A stretch of DNA of 64,000 nt from Pseudomonas fluorescens NCIMB 11764 (GTDB lineage Bacteria; Pseudomonadota; Gammaproteobacteria; Pseudomonadales; Pseudomonadaceae): positions 2,748,001 through 2,812,000 of the forward strand of contig NZ_CP010945.1 in assembly GCF_000293885.2 (NCBI RefSeq). The letters are read 5' to 3'. Of the stretch, positions 45,199-54,819 are shown in pieces. Positions within the stretch are counted from its first letter, which is position 1. Every line of letters begins with the position of its first letter. The notes beneath the pieces were generated by a model. That model saw only the letters and a list, made by a program, of their open reading frames with translations. It did no database searches and was not told where the DNA came from. The translations under genes and the position numbers were made by a program.

Positions 45199-46383
45199 TC
45201 AGTGAATGTGACGGGCGTAGTGCCGTGGGTCAAAACGCAGGACCATCAGCAGCATCAGCGCCATGACGCCCGTAAGCGACCACCAGGCCCATTCGAAACT
45301 GCCGAGTTGATCGCGGATCATCCCGGCAATCAGTGGCGATAGACCGGCGATCAGGTAGCCGATGCCTTGAACGAAGGCGGTCAGGGCGCCCGCACGTTGT
45401 GGCTGGTCCAGGTGATCCAGCGACACGATCAGGCTCATCGGGAACAATCCGCCGATGCCCAGCCCCAGCAGGCACGGCCACAACAGACTCAGGTGTTGCG
45501 GGCTGAGAGTCAGCCCGCAGAAACCGGCCATGATCAGTGCCAGCAACACCACCAGCACCAGACGTCGGTCGCGGCTGCGATTGGCGATCGCGGGCGTCAG
45601 CAGGCCCGACAACACCTCCATTGCCGTCAGAAAACCCAGCAACAAACCGGCGTTTTGTTCGCTCCAGCCTTTTTCCACGTAGTACGGCGCCAGCCAGGCC
45701 AGTACACAGGTGTAGGACGCAGTACCCAAGCCAAAGAAGATCGCGAGTAACCAGGCGCGGGAATTGGCGAAGAACGACCCATTTCGCTGCGCTTGAGCAG
45801 ACCGTATCGGCATCCCCAAGCGTTGGACGAGCCACACCAGCAGTGCGACCAGCGCCAGTACTGCCCAGATCGCCAGGCCCATCCGCCAGCTACCCGTGCG
45901 CATCATCACCAGCGGCGCGAAGGACGCGGCAATCGCTGCGCCGCCCATGATCGACGTGACGTACAGGCCCATACACACAGAGACGTTGTCGCCAAAACGG
46001 GACTTGATCAGCGCGGGCATCAGCGCCTGTATCAGGGCAATACCGATGCCTGCCAGCACGGCACTGAGGATCAGTTCGGCCGCGGAGTCGAGGAACAGGC
46101 GCGACACCGTCGCCACGCCGATGATCAGCAGCGACACCACCACCGTGCGCTGTGCGCCGAGCCATCGGCTGACGCTGAGGCCGAAGAACATCGCCAGTCC
46201 CATGGCCATCACCGGCAACATGGTCAGCAGCGAGGCCAGGCTGAAACTCAGCGGGATATCGCCGCGAATCGCCGACAGCAAAGGACCGACCGCCGCCATG
46301 GAGGGGCGCAAGTTGAGTGCGACGAGAATGATGCTGACCATCAGCCAGAGGGCAGGGCGGGAAGTGGCGCGGACGTTTTCCAT
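45199..46383 (-). CDS. MFS transporter, CynX/NimT-like
   Basis: The 394-residue protein has 12 membrane helices. The N-terminal LNLRPSMAAVGPLL segment is typical of the CynX/NimT group (cyanate or nitroimidazole transport names). The start MENVRATSRPALW fits the family; a longer frame lacks support. It precedes the EamA gene and is divergent from the glutamine-synthetase gene. Confidence 0.85.
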   Translation of the reverse strand: MENVRATSRPALWLMVSIILVALNLRPSMAAVGPLLSAIRGDIPLSFSLASLLTMLPVMAMGLAMFFGLSVSRWLGAQRTVVVSLLIIGVATVSRLFLDSAAELILSAVLAGIGIALIQALMPALIKSRFGDNVSVCMGLYVTSIMGGAAIAASFAPLVMMRTGSWRMGLAIWAVLALVALLVWLVQRLGMPIRSAQAQRNGSFFANSRAWLLAIFFGLGTASYTCVLAWLAPYYVEKGWSEQNAGLLLGFLTAMEVLSGLLTPAIANRSRDRRLVLVVLLALIMAGFCGLTLSPQHLSLLWPCLLGLGIGGLFPMSLIVSLDHLDQPQRAGALTAFVQGIGYLIAGLSPLIAGMIRDQLGSFEWAWWSLTGVMALMLLMVLRFDPRHYARHIH

Positions 46384-46797
46384 CGATTGGACCTTGAATG
46401 ACAAGGGCCAGATTAGGCGCGCGAGGCCTGGAGGCCGCAAATCAGAAAGTCCGGGGTGGTATTTAGAAATTAAATAGTTCTGCTGCAACACAGGGTTAAG
46501 TCAGTATTCAGAGAATGTTTAGCCATTTCGCAACCAAAGTTCTTCAAATCCCGATTTAACGACTTATCCTGCCATGTGACGCTGCGGTTCATCTGTTTAC
46601 TGCGGTCTTCTCTATGGACGGTTGTCCGGTCGCACTTCCTTCCGAACTCGCCTTCTGGGCGTTGTGGCATTGCCGTCACGCGCGCCCGCCGGATTCCCAC
46701 CTTTCCCGTTGATTGTTCTTACAGGTCCCGCACCGTACGCAGGGATCAAATCGGCAGCGCCTGCGCGTTTGCCTGACGCGGAAACAAGAGAGTTCCT
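46384..46797. other. Divergent intergenic region between the MFS and glutamine-synthetase genes
   Basis: This 414-bp region has an AT-rich half (46440-46570) that may hold the divergent promoters and a GC-rich leader for the glutamine-synthetase gene. I see no riboswitch motif or gene. Confidence 0.4.
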
Positions 46798-48180
46798 ATG
46801 AGTTGTGCCACGACATCCTTCGCCACGAAGCAAGAAGCCCTGACCTTTCTTGAACAGAATCCGGATATCGAGATGTTCGAGTTGTTCATCCTCGACAACA
46901 ACGGCGTGCCACGGGGCAAGTTGTTGCATCGCGATGAATTGCTGGCGGTGTATGAAAGTGGCCGGCCTTTGCCAAGTACCATCCTGGGCCTGACCATCAA
47001 CGGCGACGACGTTGAAAACTCCGGGCTGGTGTGGGACGTGGGCGATATTGATTGCCGGGCCTACCCGATCAGCGGCAGTTTGACGCGCATGCCGTGGCGA
47101 TTGATTCCGACGGCGGCGGTGCAGGTCAGCATGCATCCGAAGGAGGGCATGCCGGCGACCATCGCCGACCCACGCCACCTGTTGGCGAAGGTGATCGAAG
47201 GCTTGCAGGCGGACGGTTACTACCCGGTGATGGCGGCGGAGCTGGAGTTTTACCTGCTGGATCAGCAGCGCGACAGCAACGGTCGGCCGCAACCGGCTCG
47301 AGACGTTGACGGCGGACGCCCGCGCAGCACTCAAGTCTACGGTTTGCGCGAACTGGAGCAGATCGAGCCATTCCTGGCCGACCTCTACAGCGCCTGCAAA
47401 CTCCAGGGCATTCCGGCGCGCACGGCGATTTCCGAATACGCGCCGGGGCAAGTGGAAATCACCCTCGAACATCGTACCGACGCCTTGCAGGCGATGGATG
47501 AAGCCGTGCGCTACAAACGGCTGGTCAAGGGCGTGGCGCACAAACACGGGATGACGGCGTGCTTCATGGCCAAGCCTTTCGACGACCTGGCCGGCACTGG
47601 TATGCATATGCACGTCAGCCTCGCAGACAAGGACGGTAACAACCTGTTCGCCAGCGACGCCACGGACGGTACGCCGCTGCTGAAACAGGCAGTTGGCGGC
47701 ATGCTCAGTACCTTGCTCGATTCGTTGCTGCTGTTCTGTCCGAACGCCAACTCCTACCGTCGCTTCCAGACCAATAGCTACGCGCCGCTGGCTGCCACTT
47801 GGGGCGTGGACAATCGCACTGTGAGTTTGCGCGTGCCCGGCGGGCCAGCGTTCTCGCGGCACATCGAACATCGCATTTGCGGCGCCGACGCCAACCCGTA
47901 TCTGGCGGCTGCGGCGATCCTGGCCGGCATCCATCGCGGCATTCGCGAACAACTGGACCCGGGAGCGCCGGTCGAAGGCAACGGTTACGCCCAGGCCACG
48001 GAGCTGCTGCCGACCGACTGGCTGACCACCTTGCGCGCGCTGGAAGGTTCGACGTGGGCGCGGGAGGCCTTCGGTGGAGAGTTTCTCGGCGTTTATCTCG
48101 CCGTTAAACGTGCCGAGTATCGGCAGTTCATGGGCGAAGTCGGTGAACAGGATTGGCGTTGGTACCTGAACCAGGCCTGA
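46798..48180 (+). CDS. Glutamine synthetase family protein (gamma-glutamylpolyamine synthetase-like)
   Basis: The 460-residue protein is a class-III-like glutamine synthetase. The opening FELFILDNNGVPRGKLL, the AELEFYLL metal motif, the GTGMHMHVSL loop and NSYRRFQTNSYAP are all present. It is closer to PuuA than to GlnA; it probably joins glutamate to an amine such as putrescine. Polyamine genes are not adjacent, so the substrate is open. Confidence 0.88.
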   Translation: MSCATTSFATKQEALTFLEQNPDIEMFELFILDNNGVPRGKLLHRDELLAVYESGRPLPSTILGLTINGDDVENSGLVWDVGDIDCRAYPISGSLTRMPWRLIPTAAVQVSMHPKEGMPATIADPRHLLAKVIEGLQADGYYPVMAAELEFYLLDQQRDSNGRPQPARDVDGGRPRSTQVYGLRELEQIEPFLADLYSACKLQGIPARTAISEYAPGQVEITLEHRTDALQAMDEAVRYKRLVKGVAHKHGMTACFMAKPFDDLAGTGMHMHVSLADKDGNNLFASDATDGTPLLKQAVGGMLSTLLDSLLLFCPNANSYRRFQTNSYAPLAATWGVDNRTVSLRVPGGPAFSRHIEHRICGADANPYLAAAAILAGIHRGIREQLDPGAPVEGNGYAQATELLPTDWLTTLRALEGSTWAREAFGGEFLGVYLAVKRAEYRQFMGEVGEQDWRWYLNQA

Positions 48181-48219
48181 ACCATTCTCAAATACAACTT
48201 AAGTTTTGACCTCATACTG

Positions 48220-48247
48220 GAAGCCAACTAATCGTTGGCTTCTTTTT
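48220..48247 (+). terminator. Terminator of the glutamine-synthetase gene
   Basis: GAAGCCAAC and GTTGGCTTC form a 9-bp stem with loop TAATC, followed by TTTTT. Confidence 0.85.
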
Positions 48248-48348
48248 CACAAAAAATTGATGGTTGGCCGCCTAAGGTTAGTGCTGTCGCGGTAAATGAA
48301 CTTTTCACATTTGCTGACGGCACTTCTTTACAGGAACAGCCGATTATC

Positions 48349-49998
48349 ATGTTGAAGATTAAAGCCGTGCGCCCGGAATGGGTGACGTTGTTTGCCAGTG
48401 CCTTTCTGTTGGCGGGCTTCAATTTAGTGCTCTGGCAACACCTGTTTGAAATCACCGCCTTCGATGGCGACGGCATCGCCCTGCGTGTTTCTTTCGGCTT
48501 GATGATTCTGGCTGCCTTCAACATAGTGCTGACACTGCTGGCTTTTCGGCCGTTGATGAAGCCGCTGTTGACGTTGATCTTTATGATCAGCGCCGGGGTG
48601 GCTTATTTCATGAGTCAATACGGTGTGCTGATAGACACCGGCATGTTGCGCAATTTTGCGCAAACCAATGCAACGGAAGTCCGTGATTTACTCTCGATAA
48701 AGTTGCTGGTTTATATTCTTTTGCTCGGTGTGTTGCCATCGTGGTTGTTGTGGATAACATCGGTAAATTACCGCCGCTGGCATCGCGAACTATTAAGTAA
48801 GGCTTTGGTAAGTGTTGCGTCGGTAGTGGTATTAGGTGGTGTGGCGCTAGTTAATTATCAGGGCCTCTCGTCGTTGTTTCGAAATCACCACGAATTGCGT
48901 TTGATGGTAGTGCCCAGCAACTATATCGGTGCCTCCTTCGGCTTCCTGCGCGAACAAGTCGTTTCGGCCCGGCAACCCTTCGTAAAAATTGGTGAGGACG
49001 CCAGGAAAAACCCGGCCTGGCAAGCTCACGGCCGTAAATCCCTGACCGTGCTGGTGGTGGGAGAGAGTGCCCGGGCCGAGAACTTTGGTGTGCTGGGCTA
49101 CGACCGCGACACCACGCCAGCACTGGACAAGGAGGCGGGCCTGATTGCCTTCACCGACGTGTACTCCTGCGGCACGGAAACAGCCGTCTCGGTGCCGTGC
49201 ATGTTTTCCAACATGGGCCGCAAAGACTACAACGCGAGCAAGGCAAAGAATGAGGAAGGTCTGCTGGATGTGCTCAAGCGAGCGGGGCTGGATGTCATCT
49301 GGCGCGATAACCAGTCGGGCTGCAAAGGCACTTGCGACCGCGTCACCCTCGATGATGTCAGCAACCTGAAAGACCCGACGCTCTGCGCCAACAGTGAATG
49401 CCGCGATGAAATCCTTCTGCAGGGGTTGCAGCACTTCATCGACACCCTGGACAAAGACACCGTGCTGGTCTTGCATCAGATGGGCAGTCACGGTCCTGAG
49501 TACTTCAAGCGCTACCCGAAAGAGTACGAACGCTTTACCCCGGTGTGTGAAAGCAATGCGCTGAACAATTGCAGTCGCGAAAGTATCATCAACGGTTACG
49601 ACAACACCCTGGTGTACACCGACCATGTGCTGTCGACCCTGATCGACCTGCTGCGCAGCAACCAGGACAAAGTCGATACAGCGATGCTGTATCTGTCGGA
49701 CCACGGTGAGTCCCTCGGCGAATACAACCTGTTCCTTCACGGTACGCCTTACATGATGGCGCCCGATCAACAGAAGCATGTCGCCATGCTGGCCTGGTTC
49801 TCTGACAGTTATCAGAAGTCTTTCTCGGTAGACACTCATTGCTTGCAGCTGAGCCGTGATAAACCGTTGAGCCAGGACAACCTGTTCCATTCGATGATCG
49901 GTTTGCTGGAGGTCAACAGCAAGGTCTACAACCAGGATCTGGACATGTTTGCCGGCTGTCGCGGTGCGGTGATTGACGGTGTCCTGGCCAAAGAGTGA
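48349..49998 (+). CDS. eptA: Lipid A phosphoethanolamine transferase EptA
   Basis: The 549-residue inner-membrane enzyme starts at MLKIKAVRPEW. It has five N-terminal membrane helices (to about 195) and a periplasmic sulfatase-like domain. The metal site includes the ESARAENF motif and the catalytic Thr in CGTETAVSVPCMF. It adds phosphoethanolamine to lipid A; in pseudomonads this is linked to polymyxin tolerance. Base composition is lower in GC around 48660-48870. Confidence 0.92.
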   Translation: MLKIKAVRPEWVTLFASAFLLAGFNLVLWQHLFEITAFDGDGIALRVSFGLMILAAFNIVLTLLAFRPLMKPLLTLIFMISAGVAYFMSQYGVLIDTGMLRNFAQTNATEVRDLLSIKLLVYILLLGVLPSWLLWITSVNYRRWHRELLSKALVSVASVVVLGGVALVNYQGLSSLFRNHHELRLMVVPSNYIGASFGFLREQVVSARQPFVKIGEDARKNPAWQAHGRKSLTVLVVGESARAENFGVLGYDRDTTPALDKEAGLIAFTDVYSCGTETAVSVPCMFSNMGRKDYNASKAKNEEGLLDVLKRAGLDVIWRDNQSGCKGTCDRVTLDDVSNLKDPTLCANSECRDEILLQGLQHFIDTLDKDTVLVLHQMGSHGPEYFKRYPKEYERFTPVCESNALNNCSRESIINGYDNTLVYTDHVLSTLIDLLRSNQDKVDTAMLYLSDHGESLGEYNLFLHGTPYMMAPDQQKHVAMLAWFSDSYQKSFSVDTHCLQLSRDKPLSQDNLFHSMIGLLEVNSKVYNQDLDMFAGCRGAVIDGVLAKE

Positions 49999-50072
49999 GG
50001 GCCACGACCTTTTTTTCACGAACCGGCCGTTAATCTGCGTTCCGGCAGATTCTTCCTACAAGAGCCCCTTAC

Positions 50073-50735
50073 ATGTCCGCTCAACCCCCTTCCGCCATCG
50101 AGCTCGAGTTCGCCCGGCGCCACGATCAGGAACACGCCCGCGTCTGCCTGCAGCCGCACTCACGTGGACTCGCCGGGCGCCTGGCGTTCTGGCGTGACGA
50201 GCAACTGGTGCGTAACGCGCTCAAGGCGGCTGGCGAGCCAGGCCTGGTCCTCGACGTGACTTGCGGGGCCGGGCGCTTTTGGCCGGTGCTGGCCGAACAC
50301 ACGAACCGGGTGATTCTGGCGTCCGACCCGTCTCAGGACATGCTCGATCACGCACCGACCCACCACCCGCAACACCTGCTGAAACGGGTCAAGACTTTTC
50401 AAAGCTCGGCATTCGCCATCGGCTTGTCGGCGAATGCGGTGGACTGCATTTTTTGCATGCAACTGTTTCAGCAGCTCGCCAGCCCCGAGCATCGGTTGGC
50501 CATGCTGGGGGAGTTCCACCGGGTCAGCCGCGATACGGTGATTGTGGCGGTGCGGGTCGACACCCGTTTCAAGCGCTGGCGGCCGGATACACAAGGGGTT
50601 CAGGCTCGGCCGCTGGCCAGTAAGGCCGAAGTGGAAGACGAGTTCAAACAGGCGGGTTTTCACTTGCTCAGTCACCAGGACTTCCTGCCCGGTTGCGAGC
50701 GAATGCGCGTCTACGTGTTGCGTAAGGCCAGATAA
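50073..50735 (+). CDS. SAM-dependent methyltransferase
   Basis: The 220-residue class I methyltransferase has the SAM motif VLDVTCGAGRFWP near residue 58 and NAVDCIFCMQLFQQL as motif IV. The substrate is unknown. It stands alone between eptA and rnd. Confidence 0.85.
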   Translation: MSAQPPSAIELEFARRHDQEHARVCLQPHSRGLAGRLAFWRDEQLVRNALKAAGEPGLVLDVTCGAGRFWPVLAEHTNRVILASDPSQDMLDHAPTHHPQHLLKRVKTFQSSAFAIGLSANAVDCIFCMQLFQQLASPEHRLAMLGEFHRVSRDTVIVAVRVDTRFKRWRPDTQGVQARPLASKAEVEDEFKQAGFHLLSHQDFLPGCERMRVYVLRKAR

Positions 50736-50858
50736 CCTCCCTCTGTCAGACATTTCTTGCCATCAGGCAGGTGTTTTCGCTAAAGCTCTTGTTCAGTGGA
50801 GGCGCAGAAATCGCCGGGGGCGATATATACTGCGCGCCATTCTTCAAGGGAGAGCCGT

Positions 50859-51992
50859 GTGGCCATCGATATTCACTGGATTCGCGACAACGATAGCCTC
50901 GGCCGGTTTTGCGCCGAGTGGCAGCAGCTGCCCTACGTTGCCCTCGACACCGAATTCATGCGGGTCGACACCTTCTATCCGATCGCAGGCCTGCTGCAGA
51001 TCGGCGATGGCGTACGCGCTTACCTGATTGATCCGTTGACCATCGACAACTGGCAACCCCTGGCGGCGTTGCTGGAAAACCCGGCCGTGGTCAAAGTCGT
51101 GCACGCGTGCAGCGAAGATCTCGAAGTGTTGCTGCGCCTGACCGGCAGCCTGCCGGCGCCGCTGTTCGACACTCAACTCGCCGCTGCGTACCTGAACCTC
51201 GGTTTCTCCATGGGGTATTCGCGGCTGGTGCAGGAAGTGCTCGGCATCGACCTGCCCAAGGGCGAGACCCGTTCCGACTGGCTGCAACGTCCGCTGTCCG
51301 ATACTCAGATCAGCTATGCCGCCGAAGATGCCTTGCACCTCGCGGAAGTTTTCGTACAGCTTCGTCCGAAACTGTCTGACGATAAATATGCCTGGGTCCT
51401 GGAAGACGGCGCCGAGCTGGTGGCCAACCTGCGTCGTGAAGTTGATCCGTACCAGGTCTATCGCGAAGCCAAACTGGCCTGGAAACTCTCCCGTGCCCAA
51501 CTCGCCGTGCTGCGTGAACTCTGCGCCTGGCGCGAACACGAAGCCCGCGCCCGTGACTTGCCGCGCAATCGCATCCTCCGTGAACACTCCCTGTGGCCGC
51601 TGGCGCGGACGCAACCGGACAACCTCGGCGCGCTGGCGAAAATCGAAGACATGCACCCGCGTACCGTGCGTCAGGACGGCGAATTTCTGCTTGATCTGAT
51701 CAAGCGCTCTGGCAGTGTGTCGCCAGATCAATGGCCGCCTGCCGTGCCGGAGCCGTTGCCGGTAGATGCGGCTGCCCTGATCAAACAGTTGCGTGCACTT
51801 GGCCAGGCCGAAGCCGAGCGCCTGAACATCGCGCCGGAGCTGATGCTGCGCAAGAAAACCCTGGAAGCGCTGCTCAAGAGCGGCTTCCCCAATGGTCCTT
51901 ACCAATTGCCTGATTCGCTGCGTGGCTGGCGCCGCGAATTGATGGGCCAGGCGCTGCTCGACAGCCTGGCCACCGCCGGAGAACAGCCTTGA
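50859..51992 (+). CDS. rnd: Ribonuclease D
   Basis: The 377-residue 3'-5' exonuclease trims tRNA precursors. The start is GTG, preceded by AAGGGAGAG. The DEDD exonuclease motifs are [20 protein letters not shown], and the Tyr-containing [11 protein letters not shown]. An HRDC domain follows (about 215-295). It overlaps ycgL by 4 bp. A TATACT at 50826-50831 is a possible -10. Confidence 0.95.
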   Translation: MAIDIHWIRDNDSLGRFCAEWQQLPYVALDTEFMRVDTFYPIAGLLQIGDGVRAYLIDPLTIDNWQPLAALLENPAVVKVVHACSEDLEVLLRLTGSLPAPLFDTQLAAAYLNLGFSMGYSRLVQEVLGIDLPKGETRSDWLQRPLSDTQISYAAEDALHLAEVFVQLRPKLSDDKYAWVLEDGAELVANLRREVDPYQVYREAKLAWKLSRAQLAVLRELCAWREHEARARDLPRNRILREHSLWPLARTQPDNLGALAKIEDMHPRTVRQDGEFLLDLIKRSGSVSPDQWPPAVPEPLPVDAAALIKQLRALGQAEAERLNIAPELMLRKKTLEALLKSGFPNGPYQLPDSLRGWRRELMGQALLDSLATAGEQP

Positions 51993-52282
51993 AACGTATT
52001 TGCTCCATCTATCGAAGCCTGAAGAAAAACGAGATGTACCTCTATGTGCTCAAAAGCGATGCACTGGAGCGCGTCCCGGAAAGTCTGATGGCCGCTTTCG
52101 GCAAACCGCACCACGCGTTCGACCTGGTGCTGACCCCCGAGCGCAAGCTGTCGCGCGAGGACATCACCGTGGTCCTGGAAAACCTCGAGAAGCAGGGTTA
52201 CCACCTGCAAATGCCGCCGGCCGAAGACGAATACATCGAACATTTGCCGGAAGAACTGTTGCGACGCAACGATCCGATGTGA
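51989..52282 (+). CDS. YcgL domain protein
   Basis: The 97-residue protein matches the YcgL/UPF0745 family ([19 protein letters not shown] and [17 protein letters not shown]). It starts with TTG overlapping the rnd stop. Function is unknown; a role in RNA metabolism is only suggested by the coupling to rnd. Confidence 0.9.
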   Translation: MKRICSIYRSLKKNEMYLYVLKSDALERVPESLMAAFGKPHHAFDLVLTPERKLSREDITVVLENLEKQGYHLQMPPAEDEYIEHLPEELLRRNDPM

Positions 52283-52402
52283 TCGGCAGACAGGCTCTGT
52301 TCAGAGTCTGCGTGAAACACTGGAATGATTTTGGCGATGGCCACGATGAGGGAGCGATACCCCCTCGGTGGCCGTCTGCACTGCTTTTGAAAGGTTTGAA
52401 CC

Positions 52403-53335
52403 ATGCGCGTTCTGATTGCTGAACACGACCACCCTGTATATGCCCAACTGTTGCGCCAGGCAGCGCCTGATCTGGAAGTACTGACCAGCGGCGACTCCGC
52501 TGAACTGGCCCGCCAGGCCGCCGATTGCCCGATCTGGCTGGGGCAGCCGGACCTTCTGGCGACCCTGTTGCGCCAGGGTCACCAGCCGCAATGGTTGCAA
52601 TCGACCTGGGCCGGCATCACGCCGCTGCTGGCCGACGGCCTGCCACGCCACTATCGCCTGACCCGCGCGGTGGGGATTTTCGGTCAGGTCATGGCCGAAT
52701 ACGTGCTGACCTACATGCTCGGCCACGAGCGCGAAGTGTTGCCGCGCCTGGTCAGTCAGGTCGAGCGCAAATGGGACAGCCGCCAGGGCCAAAGCCTGGC
52801 GGGGCGTAAGGTGTTGATTGTCGGCACCGGTGACATCGGTCAGACCGTGGCGCAGTTTCTGCTGCCGTTTGGCGTCGAGTTGTATGGCATCGCCAGCGAA
52901 GCTCGCGAGCAGGCCCCGTTTGTCGAAGTGGGGGCGCTGGCGGATTTGCCGCGTCTGGTTGGTGAGGTGGATTACGTGATCAATCTGCTGCCGAATACGC
53001 CGACGACTCACGACCTGTACGACGCGGCGCTGTTCAAGCAGTTCAAGCCGACCGGGTTGTTCATCAACGTCGGGCGTGGCGTGGCGGTGGTCGATGCGGA
53101 TTTGGTGGAGGCCTTGAAGGAAGGGCATCTGGCAGGCGCGGTGATCGACGTCTGCCGTCAGGAACCGCTGCCGCAACGTCACCCGTTCTGGACGGCCTGG
53201 GGCTTGCTGCTCACCGGACACAGTTCGGCGCCGACTTCGCCAGCGATGATGGTGAAGCTGTTCGTCGAGAATGTGCGGGCGTATCAGGCGGGCGAGGCGT
53301 TGCGCGGGGAAGTGGATTTCAATCGCGGGTATTGA
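52403..53335 (+). CDS. D-2-hydroxyacid dehydrogenase family protein
   Basis: The 310-residue NAD(P)-dependent oxidoreductase carries the dinucleotide motif VGTGDIGQTVA near residue 139 and the active-site regions INLLPNTPTTHDLYD and FINVGRG, with catalytic Arg, Glu and His (INLLPNT Arg region, CRQEPLP and GHSSAPT). It resembles GhrA/YcdW-like glyoxylate and hydroxypyruvate reductases. Substrate is inferred only at class level. Confidence 0.88.
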   Translation: MRVLIAEHDHPVYAQLLRQAAPDLEVLTSGDSAELARQAADCPIWLGQPDLLATLLRQGHQPQWLQSTWAGITPLLADGLPRHYRLTRAVGIFGQVMAEYVLTYMLGHEREVLPRLVSQVERKWDSRQGQSLAGRKVLIVGTGDIGQTVAQFLLPFGVELYGIASEAREQAPFVEVGALADLPRLVGEVDYVINLLPNTPTTHDLYDAALFKQFKPTGLFINVGRGVAVVDADLVEALKEGHLAGAVIDVCRQEPLPQRHPFWTAWGLLLTGHSSAPTSPAMMVKLFVENVRAYQAGEALRGEVDFNRGY

Positions 53336-53368
53336 ATCCACTTTGCTTGAATAGTGTGCAAAACCCAC

Positions 53369-53458
53369 CGTGGGAGCAAGCCTGCTCGCGATGGCGGTGT
53401 GTCAGTCGACATCATTGTTGGCTGACGTTCCCTCATCGCTAGCAGGCTTGCTCCCACA
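53369..53458. repeat. REPIN
   Basis: Inverted REP copies with cores GTGGGAGCAAGCCTGCTCGC and a slightly altered partner (a G-to-T change in the second copy) fill the gap between the dehydrogenase and nitroreductase genes. Confidence 0.85.
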
Positions 53459-53476
53459 GTTGTTTTGCGGTGTGGC

Positions 53477-54070
53477 TTAGAGGGTGAAGTCGCCTTCAGC
53501 TGCGAGTTCGCTCAACGGACGACGCGGGCTCGGCTCTTCACGTGCCTGCAGGTAATCCGCCAGCGTCGCCTTATCCCCCAGTTTGCCCACCGCCACTGCT
53601 GCGTGCAGTGCGTAACCTTCAGGAATGTTCAGCTCCTTGCGGGTCAGCTCCTGATCGAAACCGGCCATGCCGTGGGTGTGCCAGCCGCTGAGGCTCGCTT
53701 GCAACGCCAGATGGCCCCAGGCCGAACCGGTGTCGAAGGTGTGCCACAGGGCCGGAGTTTCTTCGGTGGCGCCAGGCACCGCGAAGGTGGTTTTCGAGAT
53801 CACGATCACCAGCGCCGAGGCGTGTTGCGCCCAGCTGCGGTTGAATTCGTTCAGCAAACCCAGGTAACGCTCCCAGTTCGGCGTATCCCGGCGCGCGTAG
53901 AGGAACCGCCAAGGCTGCGAGTTGTAGGCCGAGGGTGCCCAGCGTGCGGCTTCGAAAAAGCTCAGCAGGGTTTCTTCTGGAATGGCTTCGCCGGTGAAGG
54001 CACGGGGCGACCAGCGATCGGTAAATTGAGGGTGGATGGCGTAATCGGCAACGCGTGGATTGGCACTCAT
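53477..54070 (-). CDS. Nitroreductase family protein
   Basis: The 197-residue FMN-binding protein has the nitroreductase opening TDRWSPRAFTGEAIPEE, RWAPSAYNSQPWRF for FMN contact, and GWHTHGMAGF. It likely reduces nitro or quinone compounds using NAD(P)H. It is a single gene facing ycgN divergently. Confidence 0.9.
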   Translation of the reverse strand: MSANPRVADYAIHPQFTDRWSPRAFTGEAIPEETLLSFFEAARWAPSAYNSQPWRFLYARRDTPNWERYLGLLNEFNRSWAQHASALVIVISKTTFAVPGATEETPALWHTFDTGSAWGHLALQASLSGWHTHGMAGFDQELTRKELNIPEGYALHAAVAVGKLGDKATLADYLQAREEPSPRRPLSELAAEGDFTL

Positions 54071-54351
54071 GCAGAGATTCCTTGCGACATGTGAGTCAGA
54101 GGGTCGAGTAAAAAACCGGCGGGCACAGTCAGGCTGGGCGATGAGGTTTTTCGTGAGCCTGGTACTTCATCTGGATGCAACGCAGTTGGGCGTTAATGGC
54201 ACGCAGGTCTGGCTCCTTGCGACTGGCAAAGCTACTTGGCGGCGCAATAACTGACAAGTCCCGTTCTACCGGCAGTCGCCAATGCTTGGCCCGCGGGCCG
54301 CTGCACACTAGACTGGCGGCCTTTTCACTACCTGATGTTGATGCTTGAGCC

Positions 54352-54801
54352 ATGGCCGCCAAAGTCGAACCGTTCTGGATACGCAAAACCCTCGATCAGC
54401 TCGATCAGCAGGAATGGGAATCGCTGTGCGACGGTTGTGGTCTGTGCTGCCTGCAAAAGCTCGAGGATGAAGAGGACAACAGCGTTTACTACACGCGCAT
54501 CGCGTGCAAGTTGCTGGACTTGAAAACCTGTCAGTGCAGCGATTACCCGAACCGCCGTGAATTCGTGCCGGACTGCATCCAGCTCACGCCGGGCAAGGCC
54601 GATGAGTTCAAATGGCTGCCGCCGACCTGCGGTTATCGCCTGGTCAGCGAAGGCAAGGATTTGCCACTCTGGCACCACTTGGTGTGCGGTGATCGCGACG
54701 CCGTGCACCACGAACGCATTTCCCAGTCCGGGCGCATGCTCGCCGAAGGCAGCGTGGCCGAAGAGGATTGGGAAGACCATCTGATTTTCCGGGCAGGTTA
54801 G
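54352..54801 (+). CDS. YcgN family cysteine cluster protein
   Basis: The 149-residue protein has [10 protein letters not shown] near residue 27 and further Cys ([17 protein letters not shown] and DCIQL), the YcgN/UPF0260 pattern of a presumed metal or Fe-S site. Function is unknown. It lies 18 bp before the next gene, likely in an operon. Confidence 0.9.
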   Translation: MAAKVEPFWIRKTLDQLDQQEWESLCDGCGLCCLQKLEDEEDNSVYYTRIACKLLDLKTCQCSDYPNRREFVPDCIQLTPGKADEFKWLPPTCGYRLVSEGKDLPLWHHLVCGDRDAVHHERISQSGRMLAEGSVAEEDWEDHLIFRAG

Positions 54802-54819
54802 TTTTACAAAGGAGTGTGT

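Noticed and set aside
46612..47952. 446-codon minus-strand frame opposite the glutamine synthetase gene
   Set aside because: It is antisense to a conserved enzyme and has no start signal or motif.
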